Shown: piece by piece, positions 16,838-27,439 of the stretch
How the letters are laid out: each line of letters begins with the position of its first letter
Numbering within the stretch: the stretch's first letter is position 1
Assembly (NCBI RefSeq): GCF_904067045.1
Contig: NZ_CAJFDC010000013.1
Location: 62,001 to 126,000 of the forward strand
Direction: 5' to 3'
Source of the DNA: Pseudomonas sp. FEN
Lineage (GTDB): Bacteria > Pseudomonadota > Gammaproteobacteria > Pseudomonadales > Pseudomonadaceae
Length of the DNA stretch: 64,000 nucleotides
The notes under the pieces: model-generated
Told to the model about the DNA's origin: nothing
What the model saw: only the letters and a program-made list of their open reading frames with translations
Database searches by the model: none
Made by a program: the position numbers and the translations under genes

Positions 16838-17671
16838 ATGATTCGGCTCACCGCTGAACGCACCCCGGCTGGCACCAGTTACCTGGCGACCGGCCAAGGC
16901 CAGCCTGTGGTCTTGATCCACGGCGTGGGCCTGAATAAAGAAATGTGGGGCGGCCAGATCGTTGGCCTGGCCACGCAGTACCGAGTGATCACCTACGACA
17001 TGCTCGGCCATGGCGCCAGTCCGCGCCCGGCCAGCGGCACCGCCCTGCTCGGCTATGCCGACCAGTTGCTGGAGCTGCTCGACCACCTGCAATTGCCCCA
17101 GGCAAGCGTGATCGGCTTTTCCATGGGCGGGCTGGTCGCGCGGGCGTTTGCCTTGCATTACCCGCAACGTCTGCAAGCCCTGGTGGTACTCAACAGCGTG
17201 TTCAATCGCAGCGCCGAACAGCGTGCCGGCGTCATCGCCCGTACCGCCCAGGCCGCCGAGCACGGACCGGACGCCAACGCCGAAGCCGCGCTGTCGCGCT
17301 GGTTCAGCCGCGAATACCAGGCGGCCAATCCGGCGCAGATCGCGGCCTTGCGCCAGACTTTGGCGGACAATGACCCACAAGGTTACCTGACCACCTACGA
17401 GCTGTTCGCCACCCAGGACATGTACCGCGCCGAGGATCTGGGCGGCATAACGGTGCCGACCTTGATCGCCACGGGTGAGCTGGACCCGGGGTCGACCCCG
17501 GAAATGGCCCGTCAATTGGCCGAGCGAATTCCCGGCGCCAGCGTTGCCGTGCTCGCCGAGCAGCGGCATATGATGTCCATGGAGTCGCCGCGCCTGGTCA
17601 ACCAGATGCTGCTGGATTTCCTCGCCAAGGCCCACGCCCGGCAAAACCAGATAAAGGGGATCGTTGCATGA
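16838..17671 (+). CDS. Alpha/beta hydrolase
   Basis: A 277-residue alpha/beta-fold hydrolase. The oxyanion motif is LIHGVGLNKEMW near residue 27, the nucleophile elbow GFSMGG puts Ser near residue 95, an acidic turn GELDPGS follows, and the catalytic His is in AEQRHMMSME near residue 247. The pattern resembles enol-lactonase/PcaD-like or C-C hydrolases. In this cluster it probably cleaves a ring-opened or ester/amide intermediate. The stop overlaps the start of the aldehyde dehydrogenase gene by 4 nt (ATGA), so translation is coupled. Confidence 0.88.
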   Translation: MIRLTAERTPAGTSYLATGQGQPVVLIHGVGLNKEMWGGQIVGLATQYRVITYDMLGHGASPRPASGTALLGYADQLLELLDHLQLPQASVIGFSMGGLVARAFALHYPQRLQALVVLNSVFNRSAEQRAGVIARTAQAAEHGPDANAEAALSRWFSREYQAANPAQIAALRQTLADNDPQGYLTTYELFATQDMYRAEDLGGITVPTLIATGELDPGSTPEMARQLAERIPGASVAVLAEQRHMMSMESPRLVNQMLLDFLAKAHARQNQIKGIVA

Positions 17672-19149
17672 CACTCGCCCGCTTCCAGATGTGCATCGAC
17701 GGTGAATGGGTCGATGCCCTGTCCGGCAAGACCTTCGACAGCCTCGACCCGGCCCTCGCCGAGCCTTGGGCCCGCTTGCCCGACGCCGACGCAGCCGATG
17801 TCGAGCGTGCGGTCCAGGCCGCGCAACGGGCTTTCGACAACCCGGCCTGGCGAGGCCTCAGCGCCACCGCCCGGGGCAAGTTGTTGCGCCGCCTCGGCGA
17901 CCTGATCGCGGAAAACAAGGAACGCCTGGCCCAGTTGGAAAGCCGCGACAACGGCAAGCTGATCCGCGAAACCCGTGGCCAGGTCGGCTACCTGCCGGAA
18001 TTCTTCCACTACACCGCGGGCCTGGCCGACAAGCTCGAAGGCGGTACCCTGCCGCTGGACAAGCCGGACCTGTTCGCCTACACCGTGCATGAGCCGATGG
18101 GCGTGGTCGCCGGGATCATTCCCTGGAACAGTCCGCTCTACCTGACCGCCATCAAGCTGGCACCGGCCCTCGCGGCGGGCAACACCATCGTGCTCAAGCC
18201 TTCCGAACACGCCTCGGCCACCGTCCTGGAACTCGCGCGCCTGGCCCTGGAAGCCGGCATTCCAGCCGGCGTGGTCAATGTCATCACCGGTTACGGCGCC
18301 AGCACCGGCGCGGCCCTGACCCGCCATCCGCTGGTGCGCAAGATCGCCTTCACCGGCGGCGCCGCCACCGCCCGCCACGTGGTACGCAGCAGCGCCGAGA
18401 ACTTCGCCAAGCTGTCCCTGGAACTGGGCGGCAAGTCGCCGAACATCATCTTTGCCGATGCCGACCTGGACAGCGCGATCAACGGCGCCATCGCCGGGAT
18501 CTACGCGGCCTCCGGGCAAAGCTGCGTCTCCGGTTCACGGCTGCTGGTGCAGGACGAGATCTACGACGAGTTCGTCGAGCGCCTGGTGGCACGCGCCCAG
18601 CGCATTCGCATCGGCAACCCGCAGGACGACAGTAGCGAGATGGGCCCGATGGCCACCGCGCAACAACTGGCCGTGGTCGAGGGCCTGGTGGCCGACGCCC
18701 TGGCCGAAGGCGCGCGCCTGCGCCTGGGCGGCAAACGTCCAGCGAATCTGGGCGCGGGCTGGTTCTACGAGCCGACCCTGTTCGAATGCGACCGCAACTC
18801 GATGAAGATCATGCAGGAAGAAGTCTTCGGCCCGGTGGCCTCGGTGATCCGCTTCAAGGACGAGGCCGAGGCCCTGGCCATCGCCAACGACTCGCAGTTC
18901 GGCCTCGCCGCCGGCATCTGGACCCGCGACCTCGGCCGCGCCCATCGCCTGGCCCGGGACATCCGCTCCGGGATCATCTGGGTCAACACCTACCGCGCGG
19001 TCTCGGCCATGGCGCCGATCGGTGGTTTCAAGAACAGCGGCTACGGTCGCGAGAGCGGTATCGATTCGGTGTTGGCCTATACCGAACTGAAAACGGTGTG
19101 GATCAACCTCTCGTCGGCACCGATGCCCGACCCCTTCGTAATGCGCTAG
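17668..19149 (+). CDS. Aldehyde dehydrogenase (NAD(P)+)
   Basis: A 493-residue class 1/2-type aldehyde dehydrogenase. Visible motifs are the coenzyme segment GVVAGIIPWNSPLYL, FTGG in IAFTGGAATARH, the general-base Glu in SLELGGKSPNIIF, and the catalytic Cys in SGQSCVSGS near residue 286. The C-terminus PIGGFKNSGYGRESG is canonical. It would oxidise an aldehyde from the upstream monooxygenase or hydrolase reactions. It overlaps the hydrolase gene by 4 nt and is followed 12 nt later by the flavin reductase. Confidence 0.92.
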   Translation: MTLARFQMCIDGEWVDALSGKTFDSLDPALAEPWARLPDADAADVERAVQAAQRAFDNPAWRGLSATARGKLLRRLGDLIAENKERLAQLESRDNGKLIRETRGQVGYLPEFFHYTAGLADKLEGGTLPLDKPDLFAYTVHEPMGVVAGIIPWNSPLYLTAIKLAPALAAGNTIVLKPSEHASATVLELARLALEAGIPAGVVNVITGYGASTGAALTRHPLVRKIAFTGGAATARHVVRSSAENFAKLSLELGGKSPNIIFADADLDSAINGAIAGIYAASGQSCVSGSRLLVQDEIYDEFVERLVARAQRIRIGNPQDDSSEMGPMATAQQLAVVEGLVADALAEGARLRLGGKRPANLGAGWFYEPTLFECDRNSMKIMQEEVFGPVASVIRFKDEAEALAIANDSQFGLAAGIWTRDLGRAHRLARDIRSGIIWVNTYRAVSAMAPIGGFKNSGYGRESGIDSVLAYTELKTVWINLSSAPMPDPFVMR

Positions 19150-19161
19150 GAGACCGACGCG

Positions 19162-19647
19162 ATGATCGAACCCGGTATCTACAAAGAAGTCATGGGCTCC
19201 TTCCCTTCGGGTGTCACGGTGGTCACCACCCTGGACCCCGAGGGGGGCATCGTCGGCATCACCGCCAGTGCCTTCAGCGCTCTGTCCATCGACCCGGCGC
19301 TGGTCCTGTTCTGCCCCAACTACGCCTCCGACACCTACCCGATCCTGCGCAACAGCAAGCAGTTCGCGATTCATCTGCTGTCCGCCGACCAGACCGCCGA
19401 AGCCTACGCGTTCGCCGGTAAAGGCAAGGACAAGGCCAAGGGCATTGCCTGGCACCTGAGCGCCCTGGGCAACCCGTTGCTGGACAAGGCCACGGCGATC
19501 ATCGAGTGCGAGCTGTGGCGCGAATACGACGGCGGCGACCATGCCATTATCGTCGGCGCGGTGAAGAACCTGATCCTGCCCGACCGGCCGGTGACGCCGA
19601 TGATCTACCACCGGGGCAAGCTCGGCCCGTTGCCTGCGCTGGCCTGA
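19162..19647 (+). CDS. Flavin reductase, copy 1
   Basis: A 161-residue flavin reductase of the HpaC-like split-barrel family, which supplies reduced FMN or FAD to a two-component monooxygenase. The conserved start MGSFPSGVTVVTT, then GITASAFSALSIDPALVLFC and the late GDHAIIVGAVKNL carry the flavin pocket. It is about two-thirds identical to the second copy at 30973, which stands next to the LLM monooxygenase. ATG at 19162 follows AGGAG. It belongs to the operon with the aldehyde dehydrogenase. Confidence 0.9.
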   Translation: MIEPGIYKEVMGSFPSGVTVVTTLDPEGGIVGITASAFSALSIDPALVLFCPNYASDTYPILRNSKQFAIHLLSADQTAEAYAFAGKGKDKAKGIAWHLSALGNPLLDKATAIIECELWREYDGGDHAIIVGAVKNLILPDRPVTPMIYHRGKLGPLPALA

Positions 19648-19749
19648 GCCTTTTGCCACGGCGCGAGCCGACGCGGATGAACGCCGCATGATAAGCTTGC
19701 CGATGATTTCGGCCCTCGATCGGCCCCACGAACTTTTAGAGCGGATCCC

Positions 19750-21067
<1,318 letters not shown>

Positions 21068-21073
21068 GCACCT

Positions 21074-21367
21074 TCAGGGCGCCATGCCCTCGACAATGAT
21101 CACTTCAGCCCGCGCCGCGCCTTCGCGGTGCCCACGCGCCTCCTGATATTCCGCCGAACGATAGCAGGCCAGCGCCTGGTCGTAGGAATCGAACTCGATC
21201 ACCACATTGCGCTGTGGCGTTTCCCGGCCCTCCAGCGCCTCGGCGCGCCCGCCCCGAGCCAACAGGCGTCCGCCGTAGCGGGCAAATACCGCTGGGGCGC
21301 GGCGGCTGTACTCGGTGTACTGCTCGGGGTCCGTGACATCCACATGGGCAATCCAGTAAGCCTTCAT
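21074..21367 (-). CDS. DUF1330 family protein
   Basis: A 97-residue dimeric ferredoxin-like protein of the DUF1330 family. Typical features are the start KAYWIAHVDVTDPEQYTEY, GGRLLARGG, and RNVVIEFDSYDQALACYRS. ATG at 21367 follows GAGG with 6-nt spacing. The family has no settled function, though members often sit beside oxygenases. It is divergent from ribBA, and operator 2 lies almost exactly midway between the two starts, so both are probably regulated together. Confidence 0.82.
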   Translation of the reverse strand: MKAYWIAHVDVTDPEQYTEYSRRAPAVFARYGGRLLARGGRAEALEGRETPQRNVVIEFDSYDQALACYRSAEYQEARGHREGAARAEVIIVEGMAP

Positions 21368-21396
21368 CGATGACCTCATTGCTGGTTGATTTTGTA

Positions 21397-21412
21397 TTAT
21401 GGTATACCATAA
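21397..21412. promoter_or_regulatory. GntR-type operator 2 (DUF1330 / ribBA)
   Basis: TTATGGTATACCATAA is a perfect 16-bp palindrome. It lies about 30 nt from each of the divergent starts at 21367 and 21443, an ideal position for one repressor dimer to control both genes. It is the most symmetrical of the five copies. Confidence 0.75.
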
Positions 21413-21442
21413 ATCACATTTTCATACAGAGCGAGAGCCGGC

Positions 21443-22555
21443 ATGGCCTTTGACCGTATCCAGGACATCATCGACGACTACCGCCAGGGCAAGATGGTCC
21501 TGCTGGTGGACGACGAAGATCGCGAAAACGAAGGCGACCTGCTGATCGCCGCCGACTGCTGCAACGCCCAGGCCATCAGCTTCATGGCCCGTGAGGCGCG
21601 CGGGCTGATCTGCCTGACCCTGACCGACGAGCACTGCCGGCGCCTGGGCCTGGAACAGATGGTACCGAGCAACGGCAGCGCGTTCAGCACCGCTTTCACC
21701 GTGTCCATCGAGGCCGCCCACGGCGTGACCACCGGGATTTCCGCCGCCGACCGCGCGCGCACCGTCGAAGCCGCGGTGGCCGCCGATGCCCGCGCCGAAG
21801 ACCTGGTGCAGCCCGGGCACATCTTCCCCCTGCGCGCCCGGGAAGGTGGCGTGCTGACCCGCGCCGGGCACACCGAAGCCGGTTGCGACCTGGCACGCCT
21901 GGCCGGCCTGACCCCGGCCTCGGTGATCGTCGAAGTGATGAATGACGACGGCAGCATGGCTCGCCGCCCGGATCTGGAAGTATTCGCACGCAAGCATGGG
22001 ATCCGGATCGGCAGCATTGCCGACCTGATCCACTACCGCCTCAGCACCGAGCACACCGTGGTGCGCATCGGCGAACGGGAACTGCCGACGGTGCACGGCA
22101 CGTTCCGCCTGATCACCTTCGAGGACCGCATCGAAGGCGGCGTGCACATGGCCATGGTCATGGGTGATATCCGCCGCGACGAGCCGACGCTGGCCCGGGT
22201 TCATGTCATCGATCCGTTGCGCGACCTGGTCGGCGCCGAGTACCACGGGCCGAGCAACTGGACGTTGTGGGCCGCATTGCAACGGGTCGCCGAGGAAGGC
22301 CGCGGCGTCGTCGTGGTGCTGGCCAACCACGAATCGTCCCAGGCGCTGCTGGAACGCGTCCCCCAGTTGACCCGGCCACCGCGCCAGTACAGCCGCTCGC
22401 AATCGCGGATCTATTCGGAGATCGGTACCGGGGCACAGATACTGCAGGACCTCGGTGTCGGCAAACTGCGCCACCTGGGACCACCACTCAAATATGCCGG
22501 ATTGACCGGCTACGATCTGCAGGTGGTGGAAAACATCCCCTTCCCGCAACCCTGA
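21443..22555 (+). CDS. ribBA: RibBA-type 3,4-dihydroxy-2-butanone 4-phosphate synthase
   Basis: A 370-residue bifunctional-style riboflavin enzyme. Residues 1-200 form an intact RibB domain ([12 protein letters not shown] with the metal-binding acids, [12 protein letters not shown], the MNDDGSM end), which makes dihydroxybutanone phosphate from ribulose 5-phosphate. The second half aligns in outline with GTP cyclohydrolase II, but the zinc Cys cluster and surrounding motif are missing ([16 protein letters not shown] instead), so RibA activity is unlikely. It is controlled by operator 2 and not by an FMN riboswitch. It probably boosts FMN supply for the pathway's flavin enzymes. Confidence 0.9.
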   Translation: MAFDRIQDIIDDYRQGKMVLLVDDEDRENEGDLLIAADCCNAQAISFMAREARGLICLTLTDEHCRRLGLEQMVPSNGSAFSTAFTVSIEAAHGVTTGISAADRARTVEAAVAADARAEDLVQPGHIFPLRAREGGVLTRAGHTEAGCDLARLAGLTPASVIVEVMNDDGSMARRPDLEVFARKHGIRIGSIADLIHYRLSTEHTVVRIGERELPTVHGTFRLITFEDRIEGGVHMAMVMGDIRRDEPTLARVHVIDPLRDLVGAEYHGPSNWTLWAALQRVAEEGRGVVVVLANHESSQALLERVPQLTRPPRQYSRSQSRIYSEIGTGAQILQDLGVGKLRHLGPPLKYAGLTGYDLQVVENIPFPQP

Positions 22556-22608
22556 AAAAAAGCACCCGGGCCGGATCACCGGTAAGGCAAAGTGCTTGCA
22601 GAAAGCTT

Positions 22609-22631
22609 GGAATACCATAATATGATATTCC
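22609..22631 (+). promoter_or_regulatory. GntR-type operator 3 (ABC importer), degenerate
   Basis: The stretch GGAATACCATAATATGATAT, continuing to TTCC, contains on the complementary strand TATTATGGTATTCC, one mismatch from the consensus half and core. It lies about 150 nt before the solute-binding protein gene, with a TTGCAG box just upstream. It is weaker than the other copies but sits in the right place. Confidence 0.5.
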
Positions 22632-22784
22632 GTAGACCGGAGAAATTTGCCAAGTGCCCCCGACAGGGAAAGCCCCAACAACAGCCCTTGGCACGGTCGC
22701 CTTGAAAGGCCCCGATGGACCTACTGCTCCCGATAGGCGGGCATCAACAACCCGCTCAAAAACACAACAAATGAGGGCGTGAAA

Positions 22785-23810
22785 ATGGTGTTGAACAAAG
22801 GTGCAACCGCAGTACTGGCCGCAAGCTTGCTGACCCTGGCCTGCAACATCGCCATGGCGGCCGAGAGCGTCAACTTCGTCAGTTGGGGTGGCAGCACCCA
22901 GGACGCGCAGAAACAGGCCTGGGCCGATCCGTTCAGCAAGGCCAGCGGCATCACCGTGGTCCAGGACGGCCCGACCGACTATGGCAAACTCAAGGCCATG
23001 GTCGAAAGCGGTAACGTGCAGTGGGACGTGGTCGACGTCGAAGCCGACTTCGCCCTGCGCGCCGCCACCGAAGGCCTGCTCGAGCCGTTGGACTTCAGCC
23101 AGATCCAGCGCGACAAGATCGACCCGCGCTTCGTCTCCGACCACGGCGTCGGCTCGTTCTACTTCTCCTTCGTGCTCGGTTACAACGAAGGCAAGCTGGG
23201 TGCCGGCAAACCGCAGGACTGGAGCGCCCTGTTCGATACCAAGACCTACCCCGGCAAACGCGCCCTCTACAAATGGCCGAGCCCCGGCGTGCTGGAGCTG
23301 GCCCTGCTGGCCGACGGCGTACCATCCGACAAGCTCTACCCACTGGACCTGGACCGCGCCTTCAAGAAACTCGACACCATCAAGAAAGACATCGTCTGGT
23401 GGGGCGGCGGCGCGCAATCCCAGCAGTTGCTGGCCTCCGGCGAAGCCAGCCTCGGCCAGTTCTGGAACGGTCGGATCTACGCCCTGCAGCAGGACGGGGC
23501 CCCGGTCGGCGTGAGCTGGAAACAGAACCTGGTCATGGCCGATATCCTGGTCATCCCGAAGGGTTCGAAAAACAAGTCGGCCGCCATGAAATTCCTGGCC
23601 AGCGCCAGCAGCGCCAAAGGCCAGGCCGACTTCTCCAACCTGACCGCCTATGCCCCGGTCAACGTCGACAGCGTCGCGCGCCTGGACTCGGTACTGGCAC
23701 CGAACCTGCCGACTGCCTACGCTAAGGATCAGATCACCCTCGACTTCGCATACTGGGCCAAGAACGGTCCGGCCATTGCGACACGGTGGAACGAATGGCT
23801 GGTCAAATGA
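22785..23810 (+). CDS. ABC transporter solute-binding protein, PotD-like
   Basis: A 341-residue periplasmic binding protein. The signal peptide (KGATAVLAASLLTLACNIAMA) is cleaved before AESVNFVSWGG. It has the cluster-D binding-protein pattern of spermidine/putrescine systems: YGKLKAMVESGNVQWDVVDV, then WGGGAQSQQLLASGEA and the late ITLDFAYWAKNGPAIATRWNEW. ATG at 22785 was chosen because GAGGG lies at proper spacing; a GTG six bases upstream does not fit. It heads an importer operon under operator 3. The ligand is probably the unknown catabolic substrate, possibly cationic. Confidence 0.88.
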   Translation: MVLNKGATAVLAASLLTLACNIAMAAESVNFVSWGGSTQDAQKQAWADPFSKASGITVVQDGPTDYGKLKAMVESGNVQWDVVDVEADFALRAATEGLLEPLDFSQIQRDKIDPRFVSDHGVGSFYFSFVLGYNEGKLGAGKPQDWSALFDTKTYPGKRALYKWPSPGVLELALLADGVPSDKLYPLDLDRAFKKLDTIKKDIVWWGGGAQSQQLLASGEASLGQFWNGRIYALQQDGAPVGVSWKQNLVMADILVIPKGSKNKSAAMKFLASASSAKGQADFSNLTAYAPVNVDSVARLDSVLAPNLPTAYAKDQITLDFAYWAKNGPAIATRWNEWLVK

Positions 23811-24748
23811 AGATGGCGGCCACGCTTTCCCCTGACACCCGTCCGACCGGCAGCGCCCCTGGCGCTGCCGGCCTGGCCAGCAGCAAGGCGGCGGTCATGC
23901 AGCAGTCCTCGTATGCGCAACGCTGGCGGGGGGCCGGCAACCTGTTACCGGCCCTGCTGTTCCTCGGCCTGTTTTTCTTCGCACCGCTGATCGGCCTGTT
24001 GCTGCGCGGCGTGCTGGAGCCTACCCCGGGATTGGAGAACTATCAGCAGCTGTTCGCCAACTCGGCCTATGCGCGGGTGTTGCTCAACACCTTTTCGGTG
24101 GCCGGGCTGGTCACGCTGTTCAGCCTGCTGCTGGGCTTTCCCCTGGCCTGGGTGATTACCCTGGTACCGCGTGGCTGGGGCCGCTGGTTGCTGAGCATCG
24201 TGCTGCTGTCGATGTGGACCAGCCTGTTGGCCCGGACCTATTCGTGGCTGGTGCTGCTGCAGGCCTCCGGGGTGATCAACAAGGCCTTGATGGCCATGGG
24301 CATCATCGACCAGCCGCTGGAGATGGTGCACAACCTGACCGGCGTGGTGATTGGCATGAGCTACATCATGGTCCCGTTCATCGTCCTGCCGTTGCAGGCG
24401 ACCATGCAGGCCATCGACCCGATGATCCTGCAGGCCGGCGCGATCTGCGGGGCCAGTCCCTGGCGCAACTTCCTGCGGGTGTTCCTGCCGTTATGCCGGC
24501 CGGGGCTGTTTTCCGGCGGACTGATGGTCTTCGTCATGTCCCTGGGCTATTACGTCACCCCGGCCCTGCTCGGCGGGGCGCAGAACATGATGTTGCCGGA
24601 GTTCATCATTCAACAGGTGCAGTCGTTCCTCAACTGGGGCCTGGCCAGCGCCGGTGCCGCCCTGCTGATCCTGATCACCCTGGTGTTGTTCTACTTCTAC
24701 CTGAAGCTCCAGCCGGAATCCCCGGTCGGCGCCAGTAACGCGAGGTAA
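23807..24748 (+). CDS. ABC transporter permease, PotB-like
   Basis: A 313-residue inner-membrane permease with about six helices after a polar N-terminal tail of some 40 residues. The EAA loop, where the ATPase docks, reads AGAICGASPWRNFLRVFLPL. The start used gives a 4-nt ATGA overlap with the binding-protein stop; other in-frame ATGs upstream and downstream are possible. It forms a PotB/PotC-type pair with the next gene. Confidence 0.88.
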   Translation: MKMAATLSPDTRPTGSAPGAAGLASSKAAVMQQSSYAQRWRGAGNLLPALLFLGLFFFAPLIGLLLRGVLEPTPGLENYQQLFANSAYARVLLNTFSVAGLVTLFSLLLGFPLAWVITLVPRGWGRWLLSIVLLSMWTSLLARTYSWLVLLQASGVINKALMAMGIIDQPLEMVHNLTGVVIGMSYIMVPFIVLPLQATMQAIDPMILQAGAICGASPWRNFLRVFLPLCRPGLFSGGLMVFVMSLGYYVTPALLGGAQNMMLPEFIIQQVQSFLNWGLASAGAALLILITLVLFYFYLKLQPESPVGASNAR

Positions 24749-24754
24749 GCCAGC

Positions 24755-25564
24755 ATGCTCCTGACCCCGAATGCCATGAGCCGGCGCCTGCGCCTGGGCC
24801 TCTACCTCACCACCGGGCTGATCGCCTTGTTCCTGCTGCTGCCGATCGTGTTCATCGTCCTGCTGTCGTTCGGCTCCTCGCAGTGGCTGGTGTTTCCGCC
24901 ACCGGGCTGGACGCTGAAATGGTATGGCCAGTTCTTTTCCAACCCGGACTGGATGAACGCCGCGCTGGCCAGTTTGAAGGTGGCGATCCTGACCACCTTC
25001 TGCGCGGTCGCCCTCGGCCTGCCGACCGCCTTCGCCCTGGTGCGCGGGCGTTTCCCCGGCCGCGAACTGCTCTACGGCCTGTTCACCCTGCCGATGATCG
25101 TGCCGCTGGTGATCATCGCCGTGGCGGTGTATGCGCTGTTTCTCAAGCTCGGCTACACCGGGACGCTGTTCGCCTTCGTGGTCAGCCACGTGATCGTCGC
25201 GCTGCCCTTCACCATTATCTCGATCATCAACTCGTTGAAGCTGTTCGACCAGTCGATCGAGGATGCCGCGGTGATCTGCGGGGCCTCGCGCTTGCAGGCG
25301 GTGTACAAGGTGACCTTCCCGGCGATTCGCCCCGGCATGGTTGCCGGGGCGCTGTTCGCCTTCCTGGTGTCGTGGGATGAAGTGGTGCTGAGCGTGATGA
25401 TGGCCAGCCCGACCCTGCAAACCTTGCCCGTGAAAATGTGGACCACCCTGCGCCAGGACCTGACCCCGGTAATCGCCGTCGCCTCGACGCTGCTGATCGC
25501 CCTGTCGGTGCTGGTGATGGTGCTCGCCGCCGCCCTGCGCCGGCGCAATGAACTGCGCGCCTGA
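24755..25564 (+). CDS. ABC transporter permease, PotC-like
   Basis: A 269-residue permease with six predicted helices and the EAA-type loop EDAAVICGASRLQAVYKVTF. It pairs with the upstream permease to form the membrane channel of the importer. It begins 6 nt after the previous gene and ends 17 nt before the ATPase gene, so all four importer genes are one operon. Confidence 0.9.
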   Translation: MLLTPNAMSRRLRLGLYLTTGLIALFLLLPIVFIVLLSFGSSQWLVFPPPGWTLKWYGQFFSNPDWMNAALASLKVAILTTFCAVALGLPTAFALVRGRFPGRELLYGLFTLPMIVPLVIIAVAVYALFLKLGYTGTLFAFVVSHVIVALPFTIISIINSLKLFDQSIEDAAVICGASRLQAVYKVTFPAIRPGMVAGALFAFLVSWDEVVLSVMMASPTLQTLPVKMWTTLRQDLTPVIAVASTLLIALSVLVMVLAAALRRRNELRA

Positions 25565-25581
25565 GCGCCCTGGAGTAGAAC

Positions 25582-26733
25582 ATGAGTGCCGTGATCAAAG
25601 ACCCCGCGCAGCACGACCGCCCCCTGGTCAGCCTGCGCAACCTGAACAAGCACTATGGCGACTTTGCCGCCGTGGACAATATTTCCCTGGATATCCAGGA
25701 CGGTGAATTCCTCACCTTCCTCGGCTCCAGCGGCTCGGGCAAAAGCACCACCCTGTCGATGCTGGCCGGTTTCGAGACACCCAGCAGCGGCGAGATCCTG
25801 GTGGGCGGACAGTCCCTGGTCAAGGTACCGCCGCACAAACGCGATATCGGCATGGTGTTCCAGCGCTACTCGCTGTTTCCGCACCTGTCGGTGCGCGACA
25901 ACATCGCCTTCCCGCTGACCCTGCGCAAGCTCGGCAACGAGGAACGCTCGCGCCGGGTCGACGCCATGCTCAAGCTGGTGCAGCTCGAAACCTTTGCCCA
26001 TCGCCGTCCTTCGCAACTTTCCGGCGGCCAGCAACAGCGCGTGGCAATTGCCCGGGCGCTGGTCTACGAACCGCGCATCCTGCTGATGGACGAACCCCTC
26101 GGGGCCCTGGACAAGAAGCTGCGCGAAGACTTGCAGGACGAACTGCGCCAACTGCATCGCCGGCTGGGTATCACCATCGTCTACGTGACCCATGACCAGG
26201 AAGAAGCCATGCGCCTGTCGCAACGCATCGCGATTTTCAGCCACGGCAAGATCGTCGGCCTGGGCAGCGGCTACGACCTCTACCAGAATCCACCGAATGC
26301 CTTTGTCGCCTCGTTCCTCGGCAACTCGAACTTCCTCAAGCTCAAGGCCCACGGCAATGCCGCGGGGCACTTCGAGGGACAGGCCCTGACGATCCGGCCA
26401 ACCGCCGGGGTTGCCAGTGACCAACCGCTATTGCTGATGGTGCGTCCGGAGAAGGCCCTGGCACTGAGCCCCGCACAGGCCGCCAGCGAACCGTTGCCGG
26501 CGGGCTGGAACGAAGTGACGGCCAAGGTCGGCGAAATGCTGTTCCTGGGGGAAAGCCAGACGTGCAGCGTGGTCACCGATGGCGGCACGACAATGACGGT
26601 CAAGGCGTTATCGGCCACCGGCATGCCGCTCAAGGCCGGCGATCCGGTGCGGGTACGCTGGGCCAGCGCCGATGCCTGCGTCTATACCCAATGGAGCGAA
26701 GGCGATCTGAACAAGGCCGCCGGTGCCCATTGA
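25582..26733 (+). CDS. ABC transporter ATP-binding protein, PotA-like
   Basis: A 383-residue ATPase. Motifs in order: Walker A GSSGSGKSTTL near residue 50, Q-loop, signature LSGGQQQRVAIARAL, Walker B ILLMDEPLGALD, H-loop VYVTHDQEEA. The last 110 residues form a TOBE-type domain with VRPEKALAL. It energises the PotBC-like permeases. Length and layout are standard for the PotA/FbpC group. A hairpin follows the stop. Confidence 0.92.
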   Translation: MSAVIKDPAQHDRPLVSLRNLNKHYGDFAAVDNISLDIQDGEFLTFLGSSGSGKSTTLSMLAGFETPSSGEILVGGQSLVKVPPHKRDIGMVFQRYSLFPHLSVRDNIAFPLTLRKLGNEERSRRVDAMLKLVQLETFAHRRPSQLSGGQQQRVAIARALVYEPRILLMDEPLGALDKKLREDLQDELRQLHRRLGITIVYVTHDQEEAMRLSQRIAIFSHGKIVGLGSGYDLYQNPPNAFVASFLGNSNFLKLKAHGNAAGHFEGQALTIRPTAGVASDQPLLLMVRPEKALALSPAQAASEPLPAGWNEVTAKVGEMLFLGESQTCSVVTDGGTTMTVKALSATGMPLKAGDPVRVRWASADACVYTQWSEGDLNKAAGAH

Positions 26734-26738
26734 ATAAA

Positions 26739-26766
26739 ACCCGGAGTAGGGGTGTTATATCCGGGT
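26739..26766 (+). terminator. Hairpin after the ABC importer operon
   Basis: ACCCGG (26739-26744) and CCGGGT (26761-26766) pair around a 16-nt loop just after the ATPase stop. There is no U-tract, so termination would be weak; read-through into the START-domain gene is possible. Confidence 0.35.
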
Positions 26767-26803
26767 AGCCAGGCACTATCGGCCGTGCAACCCGGAGATC
26801 CGA

Positions 26804-27439
26804 ATGAACATCCTGTTATCCGCGCCAGCGCTGGCCAGTGCCCTCCTCTGCACGGCCAGCCTGGCCGCGCCCCCGGACTGGCAACTGGCCAAGGACGAAG
26901 ACGGCATTCGGGTCTACCTGAGCCAGGTCCCGGGCTCGCGCTACCAGAGTTTTCGCGGCGAGGTGCGGATCAAAGCCGATGTCGGCACTCTGAGCAACCT
27001 GCAGGAAAACCTCAGGGTCGCCTGCAAGTGGCTGTACGCCTGCGCCGACATGCGCCTGCTGAAAAATGACGGCGACGACACCTGGGTCTATCTCACCACC
27101 GCCTTGCCATGGCCGGCGCAAACCCGCGACATGGTGATCCATGTGCACAGCGAGCGCGCCGACGATGGCAGCCTGACCCGGCGTCTGGAGGCGGTTCCCG
27201 GCTTCGTGCCCGTCACCCCGGGGCAGATCCGTGTGCGCCAGTTGAAAGGCACCTGGACCATGCGCCCGGAAAGCGACACGCAAACCCACGTGACCTATGA
27301 AATGCAAGCCGAGCCGGCCGGCGACATCCCCTCCTGGATGGCCAATCAGTTCGTGGTCGATGCGCCCATGGTCAGCCTCAAGACCTTGCGCGCGGTGGCC
27401 GAGCACCAGGGCTTGCACAACGTCGAAACGGCCCCGTAG
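26804..27439 (+). CDS. Exported START-domain (SRPBCC) protein
   Basis: A 211-residue protein with a signal peptide (LLSAPALASALLCTASLAAP, cleaved near residue 22) and a START-like lipid-binding fold. Characteristic segments are DWQLAKDEDGIRVYLSQVPG, WVYLTTALPWPAQTRDMVIH and GTWTMRP with a C-terminal amphipathic helix. Such periplasmic START proteins are common in Pseudomonas and have no settled ligand. GGAG precedes the ATG. Its stop codon abuts the stop codon of the convergent HNH gene with no gap. Confidence 0.82.
   Translation: MNILLSAPALASALLCTASLAAPPDWQLAKDEDGIRVYLSQVPGSRYQSFRGEVRIKADVGTLSNLQENLRVACKWLYACADMRLLKNDGDDTWVYLTTALPWPAQTRDMVIHVHSERADDGSLTRRLEAVPGFVPVTPGQIRVRQLKGTWTMRPESDTQTHVTYEMQAEPAGDIPSWMANQFVVDAPMVSLKTLRAVAEHQGLHNVETAP

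Noticed and set aside
21368..21442. FMN riboswitch before ribBA
   Set aside because: The gap is only 75 nt, holds a palindromic operator, and shows none of the RFN element pairing.
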